Positions 46,273 to 56,125 of a stretch of DNA of 64,000 nucleotides are shown here, in pieces (positions within the stretch are counted from its first letter, which is position 1; the number at the start of each line of letters is the position of its first letter). Both the position numbers and the translations under genes were made by a program. The notes below the pieces were generated by a model that worked only from the letters and a program-made list of their open reading frames with translations, searched no databases and was not told the origin of the DNA. This stretch comes from Rheinheimera sp. D18 (GTDB taxonomy: Bacteria; Pseudomonadota; Gammaproteobacteria; Enterobacterales; Alteromonadaceae), in NCBI RefSeq assembly GCF_004345025.1, contig NZ_CP037745.1:248001-312000 (forward strand), written 5' to 3'.

Positions 46273-46742
46273 TTCGCTATTTCCGTTGCACTATAATCGA
46301 GTAATAATTGATACAGCTGCTGATTAGTTTCTGCATGCCGTATTTTGCGGGTAAAGTCTTTTTGGCTAAACATTTTTGCCATGCTAGCTAGCGTACTTAG
46401 GTGCGCTTGGCATTGATCTTCTGGTATTAGCATGGCGCAAAATATATCTACCGGTTGATTATCAATAGCGTCAAACGCGATGGCTTCTTTGCTTACGACA
46501 AACACTAAAATGGGCTTAGTGACTACTTTTAGTTTGCCGTGTGGAATGGCAATGCCGCCGCCTATACCCGTAGAGCCGAGCTTTTCTCGTGTCATTAGCG
46601 CTTCAAGAATGCTGTATTCTGATATATCAGGTAACTGCTGATGTGCCAGCTCGGCGATGTATTCAAGAATACGTTTTTTGCTGTTAAAAAGAACTGCACT
46701 TTTAGTGCAGTTCTCGGTAAGCATTGAAGTTAAGTTCATCAT
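46269..46742 (-). CDS. ptsN: EIIA-Ntr, nitrogen PTS regulatory protein
   Basis: A 157-residue PTS EIIA-2-type protein. The phosphorylated His68 is in [12 protein letters not shown]; the opening [29 protein letters not shown] and the later [12 protein letters not shown] match PtsN. It receives phosphate from NPr and, depending on its state, controls potassium uptake and other systems. It overlaps rapZ by four bases and follows hpf by seven. The first Met-Met pair gives two possible starts. Confidence 0.95.
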   Translation of the reverse strand: MMNLTSMLTENCTKSAVLFNSKKRILEYIAELAHQQLPDISEYSILEALMTREKLGSTGIGGGIAIPHGKLKVVTKPILVFVVSKEAIAFDAIDNQPVDIFCAMLIPEDQCQAHLSTLASMAKMFSQKDFTRKIRHAETNQQLYQLLLDYSATEIAK

Positions 46743-46749
46743 CTTCTAA

Positions 46750-47043
46750 TTAATGTCGTGCAGTCTTTTCTTTATGCTTAATTACCTGGCGATCTAATTT
46801 GTCGATCAACAGGTCAATTGCAGCATACATATTCTCGTCTTCTGCTACTGCAAATACTTCAGCGCCATTTAGCAGTAACTTAGATTCGGCGATATGTTTC
46901 AATTTTTCCACGTTTAGAGTCACGTGTACATTGTTTATCTGGTCAAAATGCCGTTCTAGCTTTGCAAATTTAGTATCAACGTATTGTTTTATAGCTGTTG
47001 TAATTTCAACATGACGACCAGTTAACGTGATTTGCATAGACAT
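46750..47043 (-). CDS. hpf: Ribosome hibernation-promoting factor
   Basis: A 97-residue protein of the short HPF/YfiA class: ITLTGRHVEITTAIKQYVDTKFAKLERHF, then the VTLNVEKLKHIAE strand-helix turn, and DENMYAAIDLLIDKLDRQV with the conserved acidic-aromatic motif that enters the ribosomal decoding region. The short length (no C-terminal domain) matches the gammaproteobacterial form that works with RMF. It sits between rpoN and ptsN, as in enterobacteria. Confidence 0.95.
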   Translation of the reverse strand: MSMQITLTGRHVEITTAIKQYVDTKFAKLERHFDQINNVHVTLNVEKLKHIAESKLLLNGAEVFAVAEDENMYAAIDLLIDKLDRQVIKHKEKTARH

Positions 47044-47064
47044 GTTCCTTCTTTTGGGCTTAAT

Positions 47065-48552
47065 TTACAGCAACGTTTTGCGTTGATTTGATGGAGGTAT
47101 ATACAGTGATTCGCGGTACTTTGCAATTGTACGGCGGGCCACATTAATACCCTGTTCTAACAGAATGTCCGCCATTTTGCTATCGCTAAGTGGCTTAGTT
47201 GGGTTTTCTGCAGCGACTAACTTTTTGATAAAGGCTCGAATGGCTGTAGATGAACATTCACCTCCCGTTTCTGTGCTTACATGGCTAGAAAAAAAGAATT
47301 TTAGTTCAAAAATGCCTCTAGGTGTGTGCATATACTTTTGGGTGGTTACGCGCGAAATTGTTGATTCATGCATACCTACCATTTCAGCAACATCATTTAA
47401 CACCATAGGTTTCATTGCCTCTTCGCCGTGCTCAAAAAACGCTTGTTGCTGCTGTACAATACAGTTTGATACCTTTAATAAGGTTTCGTTACGACTTTCT
47501 AAACTTTTTAAAAACCACTTGGCTTCTTGTAAATGCGAGCGAATAAATTGAGTATCGGCGCTATTTTTTGCAGTACGCGACATTGACGCATATTGTTGAT
47601 TGATACGTACTTTGGGCATTGCATCTGGATTAAGTTCAACTTGCCAGCGGCCTTTAACCTTAGTTACGCTAACATCAGGAATAACATACTGTTGTTCTTC
47701 ACGAATGACATCAGCACCTGGCCTAGGGTTTAAACTTTGTATCAGCTGCATAACCTCTTTTAATTCGTCCTCTTTGAGTTTAGTCACTCGCATTAAAGAA
47801 CGAAAGTCGCGATTGGCTAAAAACTCAGTATGCTCTCGAATCATACTTTGCGCTTCGGCTAAATAGGGCGTGTCTGCTGAAAATTGGCGCAGTTGCACCA
47901 GTAAACATTCTTGCACTGAGCGTGCGCCAACACCGATAGGGTCAAATAACTGAATACGTTTTATCACCGCTTCAACTTCGTCAGCTTCAACGTAGTCTAA
48001 GCCAAGCGACTCAAGAATGTCGTCACAACTAATGGTTAATAAGCCATTGCCATCGATAGCTTCAATAATAACTTCGGCAATAATGCGATCGGTCGCGGAA
48101 AATGGGGTTAACTGCATTTGCCAGCGCAGATAGTCTTGCAGTGTTTCAGTGGTTTCGCCTTGATAAGCTAGGTCTTCTTCACCACTATTGTTACCTGCCG
48201 TAACTGGCGCAGCACTTACTAGGTCATCCCAATTATTGTCGAGCGGTAAATCTTCCTGAATATTTTGTTCAGTCATTGATTCGCTGCTGTCGGGCTCTGA
48301 TGGCTCATAGTTTTCATCAGACGCGTGCTCAGCTTCGTAGTTACTTTGCTCTGAGGTGTCTGATGCGTCTTTGGGATCGGCAGAAAAACTGTCGTACTCG
48401 TCTTCTGCTTCTAGCAGTGGGTTAGCATCCAGCGCTTCCTGAATTTCTTGTTGCAACTCAATGGTCGACAACTGTAACAAGCGTATAGCTTGCTGTAGCT
48501 GCGGCGTCATGGTGAGTTGCTGTCCTAAGCGAAGTTGCAAAGAGGGCTTCAT
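47065..48552 (-). CDS. rpoN: RNA polymerase sigma-54 factor
   Basis: A 495-residue sigma factor. Region I (residues 1-50) is Gln/Leu-rich ([19 protein letters not shown]), region II is a long acidic linker (about 50-130), the core-binding domain follows, and the DNA-binding part has a helix-turn-helix ([21 protein letters not shown]) and the RpoN box [10 protein letters not shown] near the C-terminus. It directs transcription of enhancer-dependent promoters. It is 49 bases after lptB and 21 before hpf. Confidence 0.97.
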   Translation of the reverse strand: MKPSLQLRLGQQLTMTPQLQQAIRLLQLSTIELQQEIQEALDANPLLEAEDEYDSFSADPKDASDTSEQSNYEAEHASDENYEPSEPDSSESMTEQNIQEDLPLDNNWDDLVSAAPVTAGNNSGEEDLAYQGETTETLQDYLRWQMQLTPFSATDRIIAEVIIEAIDGNGLLTISCDDILESLGLDYVEADEVEAVIKRIQLFDPIGVGARSVQECLLVQLRQFSADTPYLAEAQSMIREHTEFLANRDFRSLMRVTKLKEDELKEVMQLIQSLNPRPGADVIREEQQYVIPDVSVTKVKGRWQVELNPDAMPKVRINQQYASMSRTAKNSADTQFIRSHLQEAKWFLKSLESRNETLLKVSNCIVQQQQAFFEHGEEAMKPMVLNDVAEMVGMHESTISRVTTQKYMHTPRGIFELKFFFSSHVSTETGGECSSTAIRAFIKKLVAAENPTKPLSDSKMADILLEQGINVARRTIAKYRESLYIPPSNQRKTLL

Positions 48553-48601
48553 CTACTTCTACCGTTATCCTGAATGATCCGCTGCAATGGTTTTTTATTT
48601 A

Positions 48602-49324
48602 CTATAGCCTGAATTGCTCGCCGAGGTATACATCGCGTACCTTCTGATTTGCTAGTACGTCTTGTGGTGAGCCTGACGCTATCAGTTCTCCATGACTAAC
48701 AATATAGGCAATTTCACAGACATCAAGGGTTTCGCGAACATTATGGTCGGTGATAAGTACTCCGATACCGCGTTGGCCAAGATGCTGAATAATCTTTTTG
48801 ATATCTAACACGGATATTGGGTCAACACCAGCAAAGGGCTCGTCAAGTAAAATAAATGCTGGGTTAGCAGCAAGTGCTCTGGCAATTTCTACCCGTCGGC
48901 GTTCACCGCCAGACAAGCTCATACCTAGGCTATGTTTAATATGGCCAATGTGAAATTCTTCTAATAAATCGTCTGCGATTTCCGCTCTTTTAGCATTATT
49001 TAGCTCTTTTCGGGTTTGTAGAATTGCCAGTAAGTTGTCATACACCGATAGTTTGCGAAAAATAGAACTTTCTTGGGGTAAATAACCAATACCTTGGCGA
49101 GCACGAGCATGCATAGGGTCAAAGGTTATGTCCTTATCGTTTAGGATAATATGGCCTTTATCTGATGGCACCAGACCAACAATCATATAAAATGTTGTGG
49201 TTTTACCTGCACCATTTGGCCCCAATAAACCAACAATTTGGCCCGCACTTACTTCTAAGCTAACATCTTTTACGACCTGTCGACCCTTGTAGCTTTTGGC
49301 TAGATGTGATGCAACTAACTTCAT
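48602..49324 (-). CDS. lptB: LPS export ABC transporter ATPase
   Basis: A 240-residue ABC ATPase with Walker [10 protein letters not shown] (residues 35-43), the Q-loop YLPQESS, the signature [15 protein letters not shown] and Walker [14 protein letters not shown], then the switch His in ITDHNVRE. This closely follows LptB of the LptB2FGC complex that extracts LPS from the inner membrane. Its ATG overlaps the lptA stop by four bases. LptF and LptG are usually encoded elsewhere. Confidence 0.96.
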   Translation of the reverse strand: MKLVASHLAKSYKGRQVVKDVSLEVSAGQIVGLLGPNGAGKTTTFYMIVGLVPSDKGHIILNDKDITFDPMHARARQGIGYLPQESSIFRKLSVYDNLLAILQTRKELNNAKRAEIADDLLEEFHIGHIKHSLGMSLSGGERRRVEIARALAANPAFILLDEPFAGVDPISVLDIKKIIQHLGQRGIGVLITDHNVRETLDVCEIAYIVSHGELIASGSPQDVLANQKVRDVYLGEQFRL

Positions 49325-49806
49325 GGGTTATTTTTTTCCTCAGGGGTAAAAATAGTGGTAACACGCTTAGTCTTATCACTTTCTGCGCTTAATTGCTGTT
49401 TTTCGACGTTATATTTAATACTAGAGGCTTTAACAACGCTGCCGCTTTGTGTCAGCTCGGCGTCTCCGGTTAGCGTTAGTGTGCGGCTTAAGGGTTCATA
49501 GCGCATTTCAAGAGCTTGTGCGGTTACGGTTTTCCCATCTGCCAGCATCTGTGAATAAGTTACCGGTTTACCTGTGGCCAGATAAATTTCCTTACCTTTA
49601 CCGGCTCGGGCATTAATTTCTAGCTGGTCGGCCTTCATCTGCATCGAACCTTGAGTAATAACAACGTTACTACGATAGGTAAGTACGTTTTCTTCAACTG
49701 ATACCAGGTTATCTGCGTCTATTTGAATTTTTTGTGTGTAATCGGGTGCGGCGGCCATTAAGCTTGAGCTGCATAGCAGTAAAACAAACATAAAATTAGT
49801 CTTCAT
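49321..49806 (-). CDS. lptA: LPS transport periplasmic protein LptA
   Basis: Starting at ATG 49806 the product is 161 residues with a signal peptide ([20 protein letters not shown]); starts at 49812 or 49827 would extend it by two or seven residues and no clear ribosome site decides. The mature jellyroll has [36 protein letters not shown] and the [22 protein letters not shown] stretch typical of OstA/LptA. It bridges LptC and LptD across the periplasm. It overlaps the lptC end and the lptB start. Confidence 0.93.
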   Translation of the reverse strand: MKTNFMFVLLLCSSSLMAAAPDYTQKIQIDADNLVSVEENVLTYRSNVVITQGSMQMKADQLEINARAGKGKEIYLATGKPVTYSQMLADGKTVTAQALEMRYEPLSRTLTLTGDAELTQSGSVVKASSIKYNVEKQQLSAESDKTKRVTTIFTPEEKNNP

Positions 49807-50350
49807 TGTCATATACCGTTTGCTCATGTTGTACCAATTGGAATGTTTTTGTTGTTAAGTCAGCTTTAATGCCGCTGCCTTTGATATAGAAACCCTTACC
49901 ACTAATTAATACTGGCTGATTATTTTGTAATCGATTATCAGGAAACAGCATTTCTAAGCTCTCGGTTTCGATATGCTCGATTAATTCATCGTGCTGTAGG
50001 CTGTCAATTTTTACTTGTTGTTCTAAAATGATTTTATCCTGAGGGAACCACACTGCATACTGGCTACTGCCTTGCCATATTGGCTGATGTTGTTCGTTAT
50101 ACAGGGTATATACTGGCTTTTCAAATTGGGTGAAACCTAGTAGCTCAAAATGCTCTAAGCGCTTTGCACTAATACTATCAACCAAATAACCGTCGCTGTT
50201 AAAAATACGCCGAGTAACATTTTGTGCTACGTAATCGGGTAGTAATTCCTGATCCGTTTGTAACGCATTGTTGTTGTCAGCAGGCTCAAACCATAAATAG
50301 GCTGCGGTACCTGTGAGTATAATAATTAGTAAAGTAAATAACTTTCTCAT
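49796..50350 (-). CDS. lptC: LPS export membrane subunit LptC
   Basis: A 184-residue protein with one N-terminal membrane helix (FTLLIIILTGTAAYLWF) and a periplasmic LptC domain: FNSDGYLVDSISAKRLEHF, then ILEQQVKIDSL and TESLEMLFPDNRLQNNQPVLISGKGF. It anchors the LptA bridge to LptB2FG. It overlaps kdsC by four bases and lptA by 11 or more, so all four Lpt/Kds genes are coupled. Confidence 0.93.
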   Translation of the reverse strand: MRKLFTLLIIILTGTAAYLWFEPADNNNALQTDQELLPDYVAQNVTRRIFNSDGYLVDSISAKRLEHFELLGFTQFEKPVYTLYNEQHQPIWQGSSQYAVWFPQDKIILEQQVKIDSLQHDELIEHIETESLEMLFPDNRLQNNQPVLISGKGFYIKGSGIKADLTTKTFQLVQHEQTVYDNED

Positions 50351-50901
50351 GCGCTGCTACCATCAAACAGGCCAAATTTGTGCTGACTAATAAGTAATAG
50401 ATCGCATAACTCACGCACTGCACCGTAACCACCATTAAGGCTGGTAACAAAATGTGATTGTTGCACTAAGTACGGGTGTGCATCTTTTACTGATACCGCT
50501 AAGCCACAGTGTTGCATTACCATCCAATCTGCTAAGTCGTCTCCGATGTAGGCAATTTGCGTTGGTATAAGTTGCAGTTGTTGTTGTAATTGAGTAAATG
50601 CGGCGAGTTTATTTTCTTGGCCTTGATAAATGTAGGGCACAGTTAATGAGGTCATACGCTGTTGCACTATGATTGAATTACGGCCAGTAATAACGGCCAC
50701 TTCAATACCTGCTTGGCGCAGTGCTTTAATGCCATAACCGTCGCGGGTATGAAACGCTTTTAGCTCTTCGCCGTTATTGCCAAGGTAAATGCGACCATCA
50801 GAGAAAACCCCGTCGACGTCACAAATAAGCAGTTTAATTGCGCTTGCCTTGGTTAATATATCTGCGGAAACAGGCTGGTAGAGCTGGCTAAATAAACTCA
50901 T
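50347..50901 (-). CDS. kdsC: 3-deoxy-D-manno-octulosonate-8-phosphate phosphatase
   Basis: A 184-residue HAD phosphatase: IKLLICDVDGVFSDGRIYLG with the catalytic Asp pair, then VAVITGRNS, and IGDDLADWMVMQHCGLAVSVKDA near the end. It lacks a cap domain and forms tetramers in the known family. It removes phosphate from Kdo-8-P to give free Kdo for lipid A core. It abuts kdsD and overlaps lptC, in the classical order. Confidence 0.95.
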   Translation of the reverse strand: MSLFSQLYQPVSADILTKASAIKLLICDVDGVFSDGRIYLGNNGEELKAFHTRDGYGIKALRQAGIEVAVITGRNSIIVQQRMTSLTVPYIYQGQENKLAAFTQLQQQLQLIPTQIAYIGDDLADWMVMQHCGLAVSVKDAHPYLVQQSHFVTSLNGGYGAVRELCDLLLISQHKFGLFDGSSA

Positions 50902-51870
50902 TTATAGCACTCCGGCACGCAGTAAGTCGTGCATATTCATGGCGCCAACCGGTTTGCCATCGGCATCAACAATAATTAAGCCGTTCACTTTCTTTTGTTG
51001 CATAATTTGTAGTGCTTCAGCGGCGAGCTGCTGCGCGGTGGCGGTAATGCAGCGAGCTGTCATTACTTCGGCTATTAAGCTGCTATGAATGTCGTAGCGT
51101 TGGTCCAGAATGCGACGCAAGTCACCATCCGTAAACACGCCAGCCATTTTCCCGTGCTCGTCAATAATGGCGGTCATACCCAGACCTTTTTTCGATATTT
51201 CCAGTAATGCGTCTTTTATCGTTGCTGTTTTCGCCACTACCGGCATTAGCTCGCCGCTGTGCATAATGTCTTCTAAACGCAGCAGTAACTTACGGCCCAA
51301 ACTACCGCCGGGATGCGATAGCGCAAAATCGTCAGCGGAAAAACCTCTGGCATCAAGCAAGGCAACAGCAAGCGCATCGCCCATAACTAAGGTTGCGGTA
51401 GTGCTCGCGGTAGGCGCTAAACCCAGCGGGCAAGCCTCTTGCTCTACTTTTACACAAAGATGCGCATCAGCTAGCTTTGCCAACGTTGAGTTGGGGTTGC
51501 CGGTCATGGCAATAAGCTTAATGCCTAGCCGTTTGATTACAGGAATGATGGTTAATACTTCGCCAGTTTCGCCAGAGTTTGAAATAGCAATGACGATATC
51601 GTCTTTAGACAACATACCCAGATCACCATGGCTAGCTTCCCCTGGGTGAACAAAAAAAGCGGGTGTTCCTGTAGAGGCCAAGGTCGCCGCAATTTTACTG
51701 CCAATATGGCCAGATTTTCCCATACCGGTGACAATGATTTTACCCTTGCTGTCGAAAATAAGCTGGCACGCCAAGTTAAAGTTAGTGTCTAAGTATTGGC
51801 TTAATTGCTCTATTGCTGCAGCTTCAATTCTAATTACTTCGGCTGCGCGCGTACGAAAATCAATGCTCAT
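50902..51870 (-). CDS. kdsD: D-arabinose-5-phosphate isomerase
   Basis: A 322-residue protein with an N-terminal SIS sugar-isomerase domain (GMGKSGHIGSKIAATLASTGTPAFF, HGDLGMLSKDDIVIAISNSGETGE) and two CBS domains (from about residue 205; MHSGELMPVV, and AEVMTARCITATAQQLAAEAL). It makes arabinose-5-phosphate from ribulose-5-phosphate for Kdo synthesis. It is 16 bases after yrbG and directly before kdsC. A long open frame on the opposite strand here is only a shadow. Confidence 0.96.
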   Translation of the reverse strand: MSIDFRTRAAEVIRIEAAAIEQLSQYLDTNFNLACQLIFDSKGKIIVTGMGKSGHIGSKIAATLASTGTPAFFVHPGEASHGDLGMLSKDDIVIAISNSGETGEVLTIIPVIKRLGIKLIAMTGNPNSTLAKLADAHLCVKVEQEACPLGLAPTASTTATLVMGDALAVALLDARGFSADDFALSHPGGSLGRKLLLRLEDIMHSGELMPVVAKTATIKDALLEISKKGLGMTAIIDEHGKMAGVFTDGDLRRILDQRYDIHSSLIAEVMTARCITATAQQLAAEALQIMQQKKVNGLIIVDADGKPVGAMNMHDLLRAGVL

Positions 51871-51886
51871 ATCTATATCCTAACAG

Positions 51887-52870
51887 TCAGAGTGTGGGTG
51901 AGGTAAAAAGCATATATTGATAGGCAATAAACCCGCACAGTAACAATACACCTTCAATTCGGTTAATACGTTGCACTTTTCCTAATCGTAACGACATTAA
52001 CAGCATTACAACCGTAGCACCGATCATGACGTAGCTGTCTCGGCTGCCGGCCATTGGATCTAAGGTGCCTGGGCCAATTACGGCACCAAGCCCCAATACG
52101 GCTAGAATATTAAAGATATTTGAACCAATAATATTACCCAGTGCTAAATCATCTTCACCTTTTAAAATAGCAATTACACTAGCCGCAAGCTCAGGCAAGC
52201 TGGTGCCCACAGCGATAATAGTTAAACCAATAACTAAATCGCTTAAACCAGCATAGCGGGCAATAGTCACTGCCCCGTGTACTAATAGCTGTGAGCTAGC
52301 GAGTAACAGTATCAGGCCAACGCCAACCCACACTAACGCCCGAACTAATGAAACGGGTTCATGTTCAGCTGCGTCATTATTAATTTCTGCAATAAGAGGG
52401 TCGTCAGTTTTTGCATTTTTACCCCAATAAACTAATAAAGCTAAAAATCCGATAAAAGCGACGAGTAAAATTACACCTTCGGTGCGCGTTAAGTCGCTAT
52501 CGCTAATAAAGTAATAGCCCAATAACAGGCATGCTAATAACAGTGGGTATTCGCGTTTTAATGTGGTTGATGATACGGCAATAGGTTTTAACAATGCGGC
52601 GACACCAATAACAAGCAAAATATTAGTAATATTAGAGCCAAGCGCATTGCCTACGGAGGTATCAAGCATACCCTGCCAAGCTGCGCTGGCTGAAACGAGC
52701 ATTTCTGGCGCCGACGAGCCCATTGCAACAATAGTTAGGCCAATAATCATTGGCGAAATGCCAGCGGAACGTGCGACGGACGACGCGCCGAAAACAAAAC
52801 GGTCTGCGCTCCAGATCAATAACACGAGGCCAACCAGAACGAAAAAAATGGCTAATAACAACGGTGACAA
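51887..52870 (-). CDS. yrbG: YrbG-type calcium/sodium antiporter
   Basis: A 327-residue protein with ten helices in two inverted repeats. Each repeat holds the CaCA family alpha motif: GLTIVAMGSSAPEM with a following GNALGSNITNILLVIG, and GLTIIAVGTSLPELAAS with GNIIGSNIFNILAVLG. These form the ion-binding site. It is the first gene of the kds-lpt-rpoN-ptsN unit and is divergent from mlaF. The direct function in E. coli is not settled. Confidence 0.95.
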   Translation of the reverse strand: MSPLLLAIFFVLVGLVLLIWSADRFVFGASSVARSAGISPMIIGLTIVAMGSSAPEMLVSASAAWQGMLDTSVGNALGSNITNILLVIGVAALLKPIAVSSTTLKREYPLLLACLLLGYYFISDSDLTRTEGVILLVAFIGFLALLVYWGKNAKTDDPLIAEINNDAAEHEPVSLVRALVWVGVGLILLLASSQLLVHGAVTIARYAGLSDLVIGLTIIAVGTSLPELAASVIAILKGEDDLALGNIIGSNIFNILAVLGLGAVIGPGTLDPMAGSRDSYVMIGATVVMLLMSLRLGKVQRINRIEGVLLLCGFIAYQYMLFTSPTL

Positions 52871-53044
52871 AATTTTTCCTTAGCAGAAAATAGATAACAG
52901 CAATTATTTTCCAGCTTATTGGCAACAAATGCAAAAAAAAGCTGCCACTTTGGCAAAGTATCTATTTTTTCGCACAGTTAGTTAGGGTTTTTGCTAACGA
53001 CTTTAATGGTAAAGCCGTTTACAATAATACAACTTTATACGCAG

Positions 53045-53050
53045 TATAAT
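53045..53050 (+). promoter_or_regulatory. Candidate -10 element of the mla operon
   Basis: A perfect TATAAT lies at 53045-53050, about 75 bases before the chosen mlaF start. The nearest -35-like TTTACA (53018-53023) is 21 bases upstream, which is longer than normal, so the -35 is weak. This position overlaps the TTG (53050) that a longer mlaF frame would need, and it therefore supports the downstream start at 53125. Confidence 0.4.
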
Positions 53051-53124
53051 TGAAAACATACAAATATGTATGTATATTGCGAACCGGTTTCAGTAATGCC
53101 TTTAGGTGGGCAAAGAGAGCTAAT

Positions 53125-53928
53125 TTGTCAGAGATATTAATAGACATACAGCAGCTGAGTTTCAGTCGCGGTGAACGTGTTATTTATCATGATATGAATA
53201 TGCAGTTTGCCCGCGGCAAGGTTACCGCCATTATGGGGCCAAGCGGCATTGGTAAAACTACGCTGTTGCGCTTAATTGGTGGCCAGTTAAAACCCGATAG
53301 CGGTAAAATATTATTTGATGGCGCCAATATACCTACACTATCACGCAGTGCGCTGTACCAAGAACGTAAACGCATGAGTATGCTGTTTCAAAGTGGTGCA
53401 CTGTTCACTGATATGACGGTATTTGATAATATTGCCTTTCCAATCCGAGAGCACACGCGCCTACCGGAATCTCTTATTCGACTTATTGTTTTAATGAAAT
53501 TAGAAGCCGTTGGTTTGCGTGGTGCACGAGATATGATGCCAGCCGAATTGTCTGGCGGTATGGCACGACGAGCCGCATTAGCCAGAGCCATTGCGTTAGA
53601 CCCAGAATTAATTCTGTACGACGAGCCGTTTGCCGGGCAAGACCCCATATCCATGGGGGTAATTGTACGGCTAATACGCTCTTTAAATGATGCGCTTGGC
53701 TTAACCTCGATTGTGGTATCGCACGATGTTAATGAAATAATGAGCATTGCTGATTACGTTTATGTGATCGCCGAAAAAACCGTAATTGGCCATGGAACAC
53801 CGCAGCAATTACGTGAAAGCGCTTCGGCATTAGTGCAACAGTTTTTAAAAGGCGAGGCAGATGGTCCGGTACCGTTTCATTATAAAGCTGCACCTTATGA
53901 GCAAGAGTTATTGGAGTTGGCCCGGTGA
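53125..53928 (+). CDS. mlaF: MlaF, ATPase of the phospholipid transport ABC system
   Basis: I start it at TTG 53125 ([18 protein letters not shown], 267 residues), which fits the length of E. coli MlaF (269). The longer frame from TTG 53050 would begin inside the -10 box and adds 25 odd residues. Motifs are Walker [10 protein letters not shown], then [20 protein letters not shown], signature [17 protein letters not shown] and Walker [14 protein letters not shown], with a switch His in VSHDVNE. With MlaE, MlaD and MlaB it moves phospholipids between the membranes to keep outer-membrane asymmetry. AGAG is seen eight bases upstream. Confidence 0.93.
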   Translation: MSEILIDIQQLSFSRGERVIYHDMNMQFARGKVTAIMGPSGIGKTTLLRLIGGQLKPDSGKILFDGANIPTLSRSALYQERKRMSMLFQSGALFTDMTVFDNIAFPIREHTRLPESLIRLIVLMKLEAVGLRGARDMMPAELSGGMARRAALARAIALDPELILYDEPFAGQDPISMGVIVRLIRSLNDALGLTSIVVSHDVNEIMSIADYVYVIAEKTVIGHGTPQQLRESASALVQQFLKGEADGPVPFHYKAAPYEQELLELAR

Positions 53929-54707
53929 TAGCAGATAAATTACAGCAACTAGGGGCGGCAACATTTAAAAGCATTACAGGGTTTGGTCGGGCCGGCATTA
54001 TGTTGTTTGGTGCCTTGGTTGGTAAACCTAATTTTCGTAAAGGTTTTCCGCTACTGATTAAACAACTATATGTTATTGGTGTTTTGTCATTGTTAATTAT
54101 TTTGGTATCAGGGCTGTTTATCGGCATGGTGCTATCGTTGCAAGGCTACACGGTATTAATTAAATTTGGCGCTGAACAAATGCTTGGCCCTTTAGTGGCT
54201 TTAAGCTTGTTACGCGAACTTGGGCCAGTAGTTGCGGCGCTGCTGTTTGCCGGTAGAGCCGGTAGTGCGCTTACTGCTGAAATTGGCTTGATGAAAGCGA
54301 CTGAGCAGTTGTCTAGCTTAGAGATGATGGCGGTTGACCCTTTACGCCGCATTATCGCACCGCGCTTTTGGGCTGGTGTAATTAGCTTGCCCTTACTGGC
54401 ACTTATTTTTACTGCGGTGGGTATTTTAGGTGGTCACTTAGTAGGTGTTGATTGGCTAGGTGTCGATGGCGGTGGTTTTTGGGCGGCAATGCAAGCCAAC
54501 GTTGATTTATATGAAGATGTATTTAACGGTATGATTAAAAGTGTGGTATTTGCTTTTATTGTGATTTGGATTGCTTTACACAAAGGCTATGACGCCGTGC
54601 CAACCTCTGAGGGTATTAGCACAGCAACAACGCAAACTGTAGTAACTGCATCTTTAGCTGTACTAGGGTTTGACTTTATTTTAACTGCAATAATGTTTGG
54701 TGGATAG
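53925..54707 (+). CDS. mlaE: MlaE permease
   Basis: A 260-residue inner-membrane permease. After a cytoplasmic start come about five helices with [56 protein letters not shown] and the C-terminal [31 protein letters not shown]. These are the MlaE/YrbE conserved segments. It overlaps mlaF by four bases (ATGA-type GTGATAG junction) and is followed one base later by mlaD. Confidence 0.95.
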   Translation: MIADKLQQLGAATFKSITGFGRAGIMLFGALVGKPNFRKGFPLLIKQLYVIGVLSLLIILVSGLFIGMVLSLQGYTVLIKFGAEQMLGPLVALSLLRELGPVVAALLFAGRAGSALTAEIGLMKATEQLSSLEMMAVDPLRRIIAPRFWAGVISLPLLALIFTAVGILGGHLVGVDWLGVDGGGFWAAMQANVDLYEDVFNGMIKSVVFAFIVIWIALHKGYDAVPTSEGISTATTQTVVTASLAVLGFDFILTAIMFGG

Positions 54708-54708
54708 C

Positions 54709-55173
54709 ATGCCAGGGCGCAAAATTGAAATTCTAGTTGGTGGTTTTATCGTATTAGCCTTAGCAGCATTTTTAATGTTGGCGTTAAAGGTAGCGAATAG
54801 TGGCGTTGGGGTAAGTAGTGAAACCTATACTCTAAAAGCTAAATTTGAAAACGTTGGTGGTTTAAAAGTGCGATCGCCAGTGAAGGTAGGTGGTGTGGTT
54901 GTTGGTCGGGTTACTGCGATTGAATTAGACACAACGTATTACACGCCAGTTGTCAGCTTGGCCATTAACGCTAGCTACAATAATTTTCCAGAAACCAGCA
55001 GTTTGGCAATTCTAACCTCAGGTTTGTTAGGTGAGCAATACTTAGGGTTACAGCCAGGTTTTGTTGATGAAACTGTTGAAATTTTAGGTAACGGCGACTA
55101 TATCGAAGATACCAAATCAGCTTTGGTGTTAGAAGAATTGATTGGTCAGTTTTTATTTAACCGCGGGAATTAA
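54709..55173 (+). CDS. mlaD: MlaD, MCE-domain periplasmic ring protein
   Basis: From ATG 54709, one base after the mlaE stop, the product has 154 residues. One N-terminal helix (LVGGFIVLALAAFLMLALKVA) anchors a single MCE domain: LKAKFENVGGLKVRSPVKVGGVVVGRV, then ILTSGLLGEQYLGLQPG. MlaD hexamers form the periplasmic pore of the MlaFEDB complex. The upstream TTG codon gives four extra residues and is less likely. The ribosome site lies in the end of mlaE (GGTGG). Confidence 0.95.
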   Translation: MPGRKIEILVGGFIVLALAAFLMLALKVANSGVGVSSETYTLKAKFENVGGLKVRSPVKVGGVVVGRVTAIELDTTYYTPVVSLAINASYNNFPETSSLAILTSGLLGEQYLGLQPGFVDETVEILGNGDYIEDTKSALVLEELIGQFLFNRGN

Positions 55174-55175
55174 TT

Positions 55176-55826
55176 ATGAAATTATCTACTTTTCTTCTAG
55201 CCGCCTTATTAATATTCAGTTTTTCGCTAAAAGCGGCTACTGAAACTGCAACCTATACTGACCCGTATAAAATGATGGAAGTACTGGCTGATAATACGTT
55301 TAGCCGTATTGCCAAAGAGCAGAGCAATATTGCTGCAGACCCAGAGGTGTTGCGAGTTATTGTTAACGATGAATTAGTGCCTTACATTGACAGTCGTTAT
55401 GCCGCGCTGCGCGTTATTGGTAATAGCGCCGATCTGAAAAAAGTTCCTCGTGAAGATATACTCGCCTTTGTTGACGCATTCCAAAATTACATGGTGGCCA
55501 CCTACGCTGGTGTTTTTACGCAGTATCGTGACCAAAAAGTGATTATAGAGCCTGGCGCTGGCGGTTTAGAAGAACAGAAAATTATTACGGTCAGAACGCG
55601 AGTTATTGACCCTGGCAAGCCAGATATAAAAATTGATTTTAAATTACGTCGAGGCAAAGATTCAGAGACTTGGTTGGTGTTTGATATGGTAGCTGAAGGC
55701 ATTTCTCTTCTTGATAGTAAAAGGGCAGAGTTAGGTAACCTGATCCGCCAGCAGGGCTTAGTTAGTGTAACTAATCTGTTGCGAGAAAAAGCCAAAGCGC
55801 CAATCACCTTGCCGGAGGCGAAGTGA
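55176..55826 (+). CDS. mlaC: MlaC, periplasmic phospholipid carrier
   Basis: A 216-residue protein with a signal peptide (MKLSTFLLAALLIFSFSLKAA). The mature part has YKMMEVLADNTFSRIAKEQ, VPYIDSRYAALRVIG and FVDAFQNYMVATYAGVF, then a beta region with VRTRVIDPG and WLVFDMVAEGISLLDSKRAELGNLI, as in MlaC/Tol2 family. It shuttles phospholipid between MlaA at the outer membrane and MlaFEDB. It overlaps mlaB by four bases. Confidence 0.95.
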   Translation: MKLSTFLLAALLIFSFSLKAATETATYTDPYKMMEVLADNTFSRIAKEQSNIAADPEVLRVIVNDELVPYIDSRYAALRVIGNSADLKKVPREDILAFVDAFQNYMVATYAGVFTQYRDQKVIIEPGAGGLEEQKIITVRTRVIDPGKPDIKIDFKLRRGKDSETWLVFDMVAEGISLLDSKRAELGNLIRQQGLVSVTNLLREKAKAPITLPEAK

Positions 55827-56116
55827 TACTAAGTATCGAGCTACGCGGTGACACTTTACATTTTACCGGTATGTTAAATCGTGATACGTTAATGCTGTAT
55901 TCACCGTTTAAGTTATTAAATAACGTTTCTGGTGCGATAAATTTTGATTTTACAGCACTGGAGAATATAGATACTGCGGGTTTAGCGTGGTTACTACAGC
56001 AGTTAACTAGGGCTAAAGAGCGCGGGTTGTCGATAGCATTATGTAATGTGCCAAAGCAACTGTTATCATTAGCCGAAGTTACGGCGGTGCGGCCGCTATT
56101 GCCAATTAGTAATTAA
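55823..56116 (+). CDS. mlaB: MlaB, STAS-domain subunit
   Basis: A 97-residue protein with a STAS fold: LSIELRGDTLHFTGML, then the conserved ALENIDTAGLAWLLQQL with the Asp-Thr-Ala that contacts MlaF, then ALCNVPKQLLSLAEV. It stabilises the ATPase in the MlaFEDB complex. The start (GTG/ATA region at the end of mlaC, overlap of four bases) is GTG, and GGAGG precedes it within mlaC. Ten bases separate it from ibaG. Confidence 0.92.
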   Translation: MILSIELRGDTLHFTGMLNRDTLMLYSPFKLLNNVSGAINFDFTALENIDTAGLAWLLQQLTRAKERGLSIALCNVPKQLLSLAEVTAVRPLLPISN

Positions 56117-56125
56117 GGTTTCATT

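Noticed and set aside
51110-51649. 179-residue plus-strand open frame
   Set aside because: Antisense to kdsD across its SIS and CBS domains; no coding features of its own.
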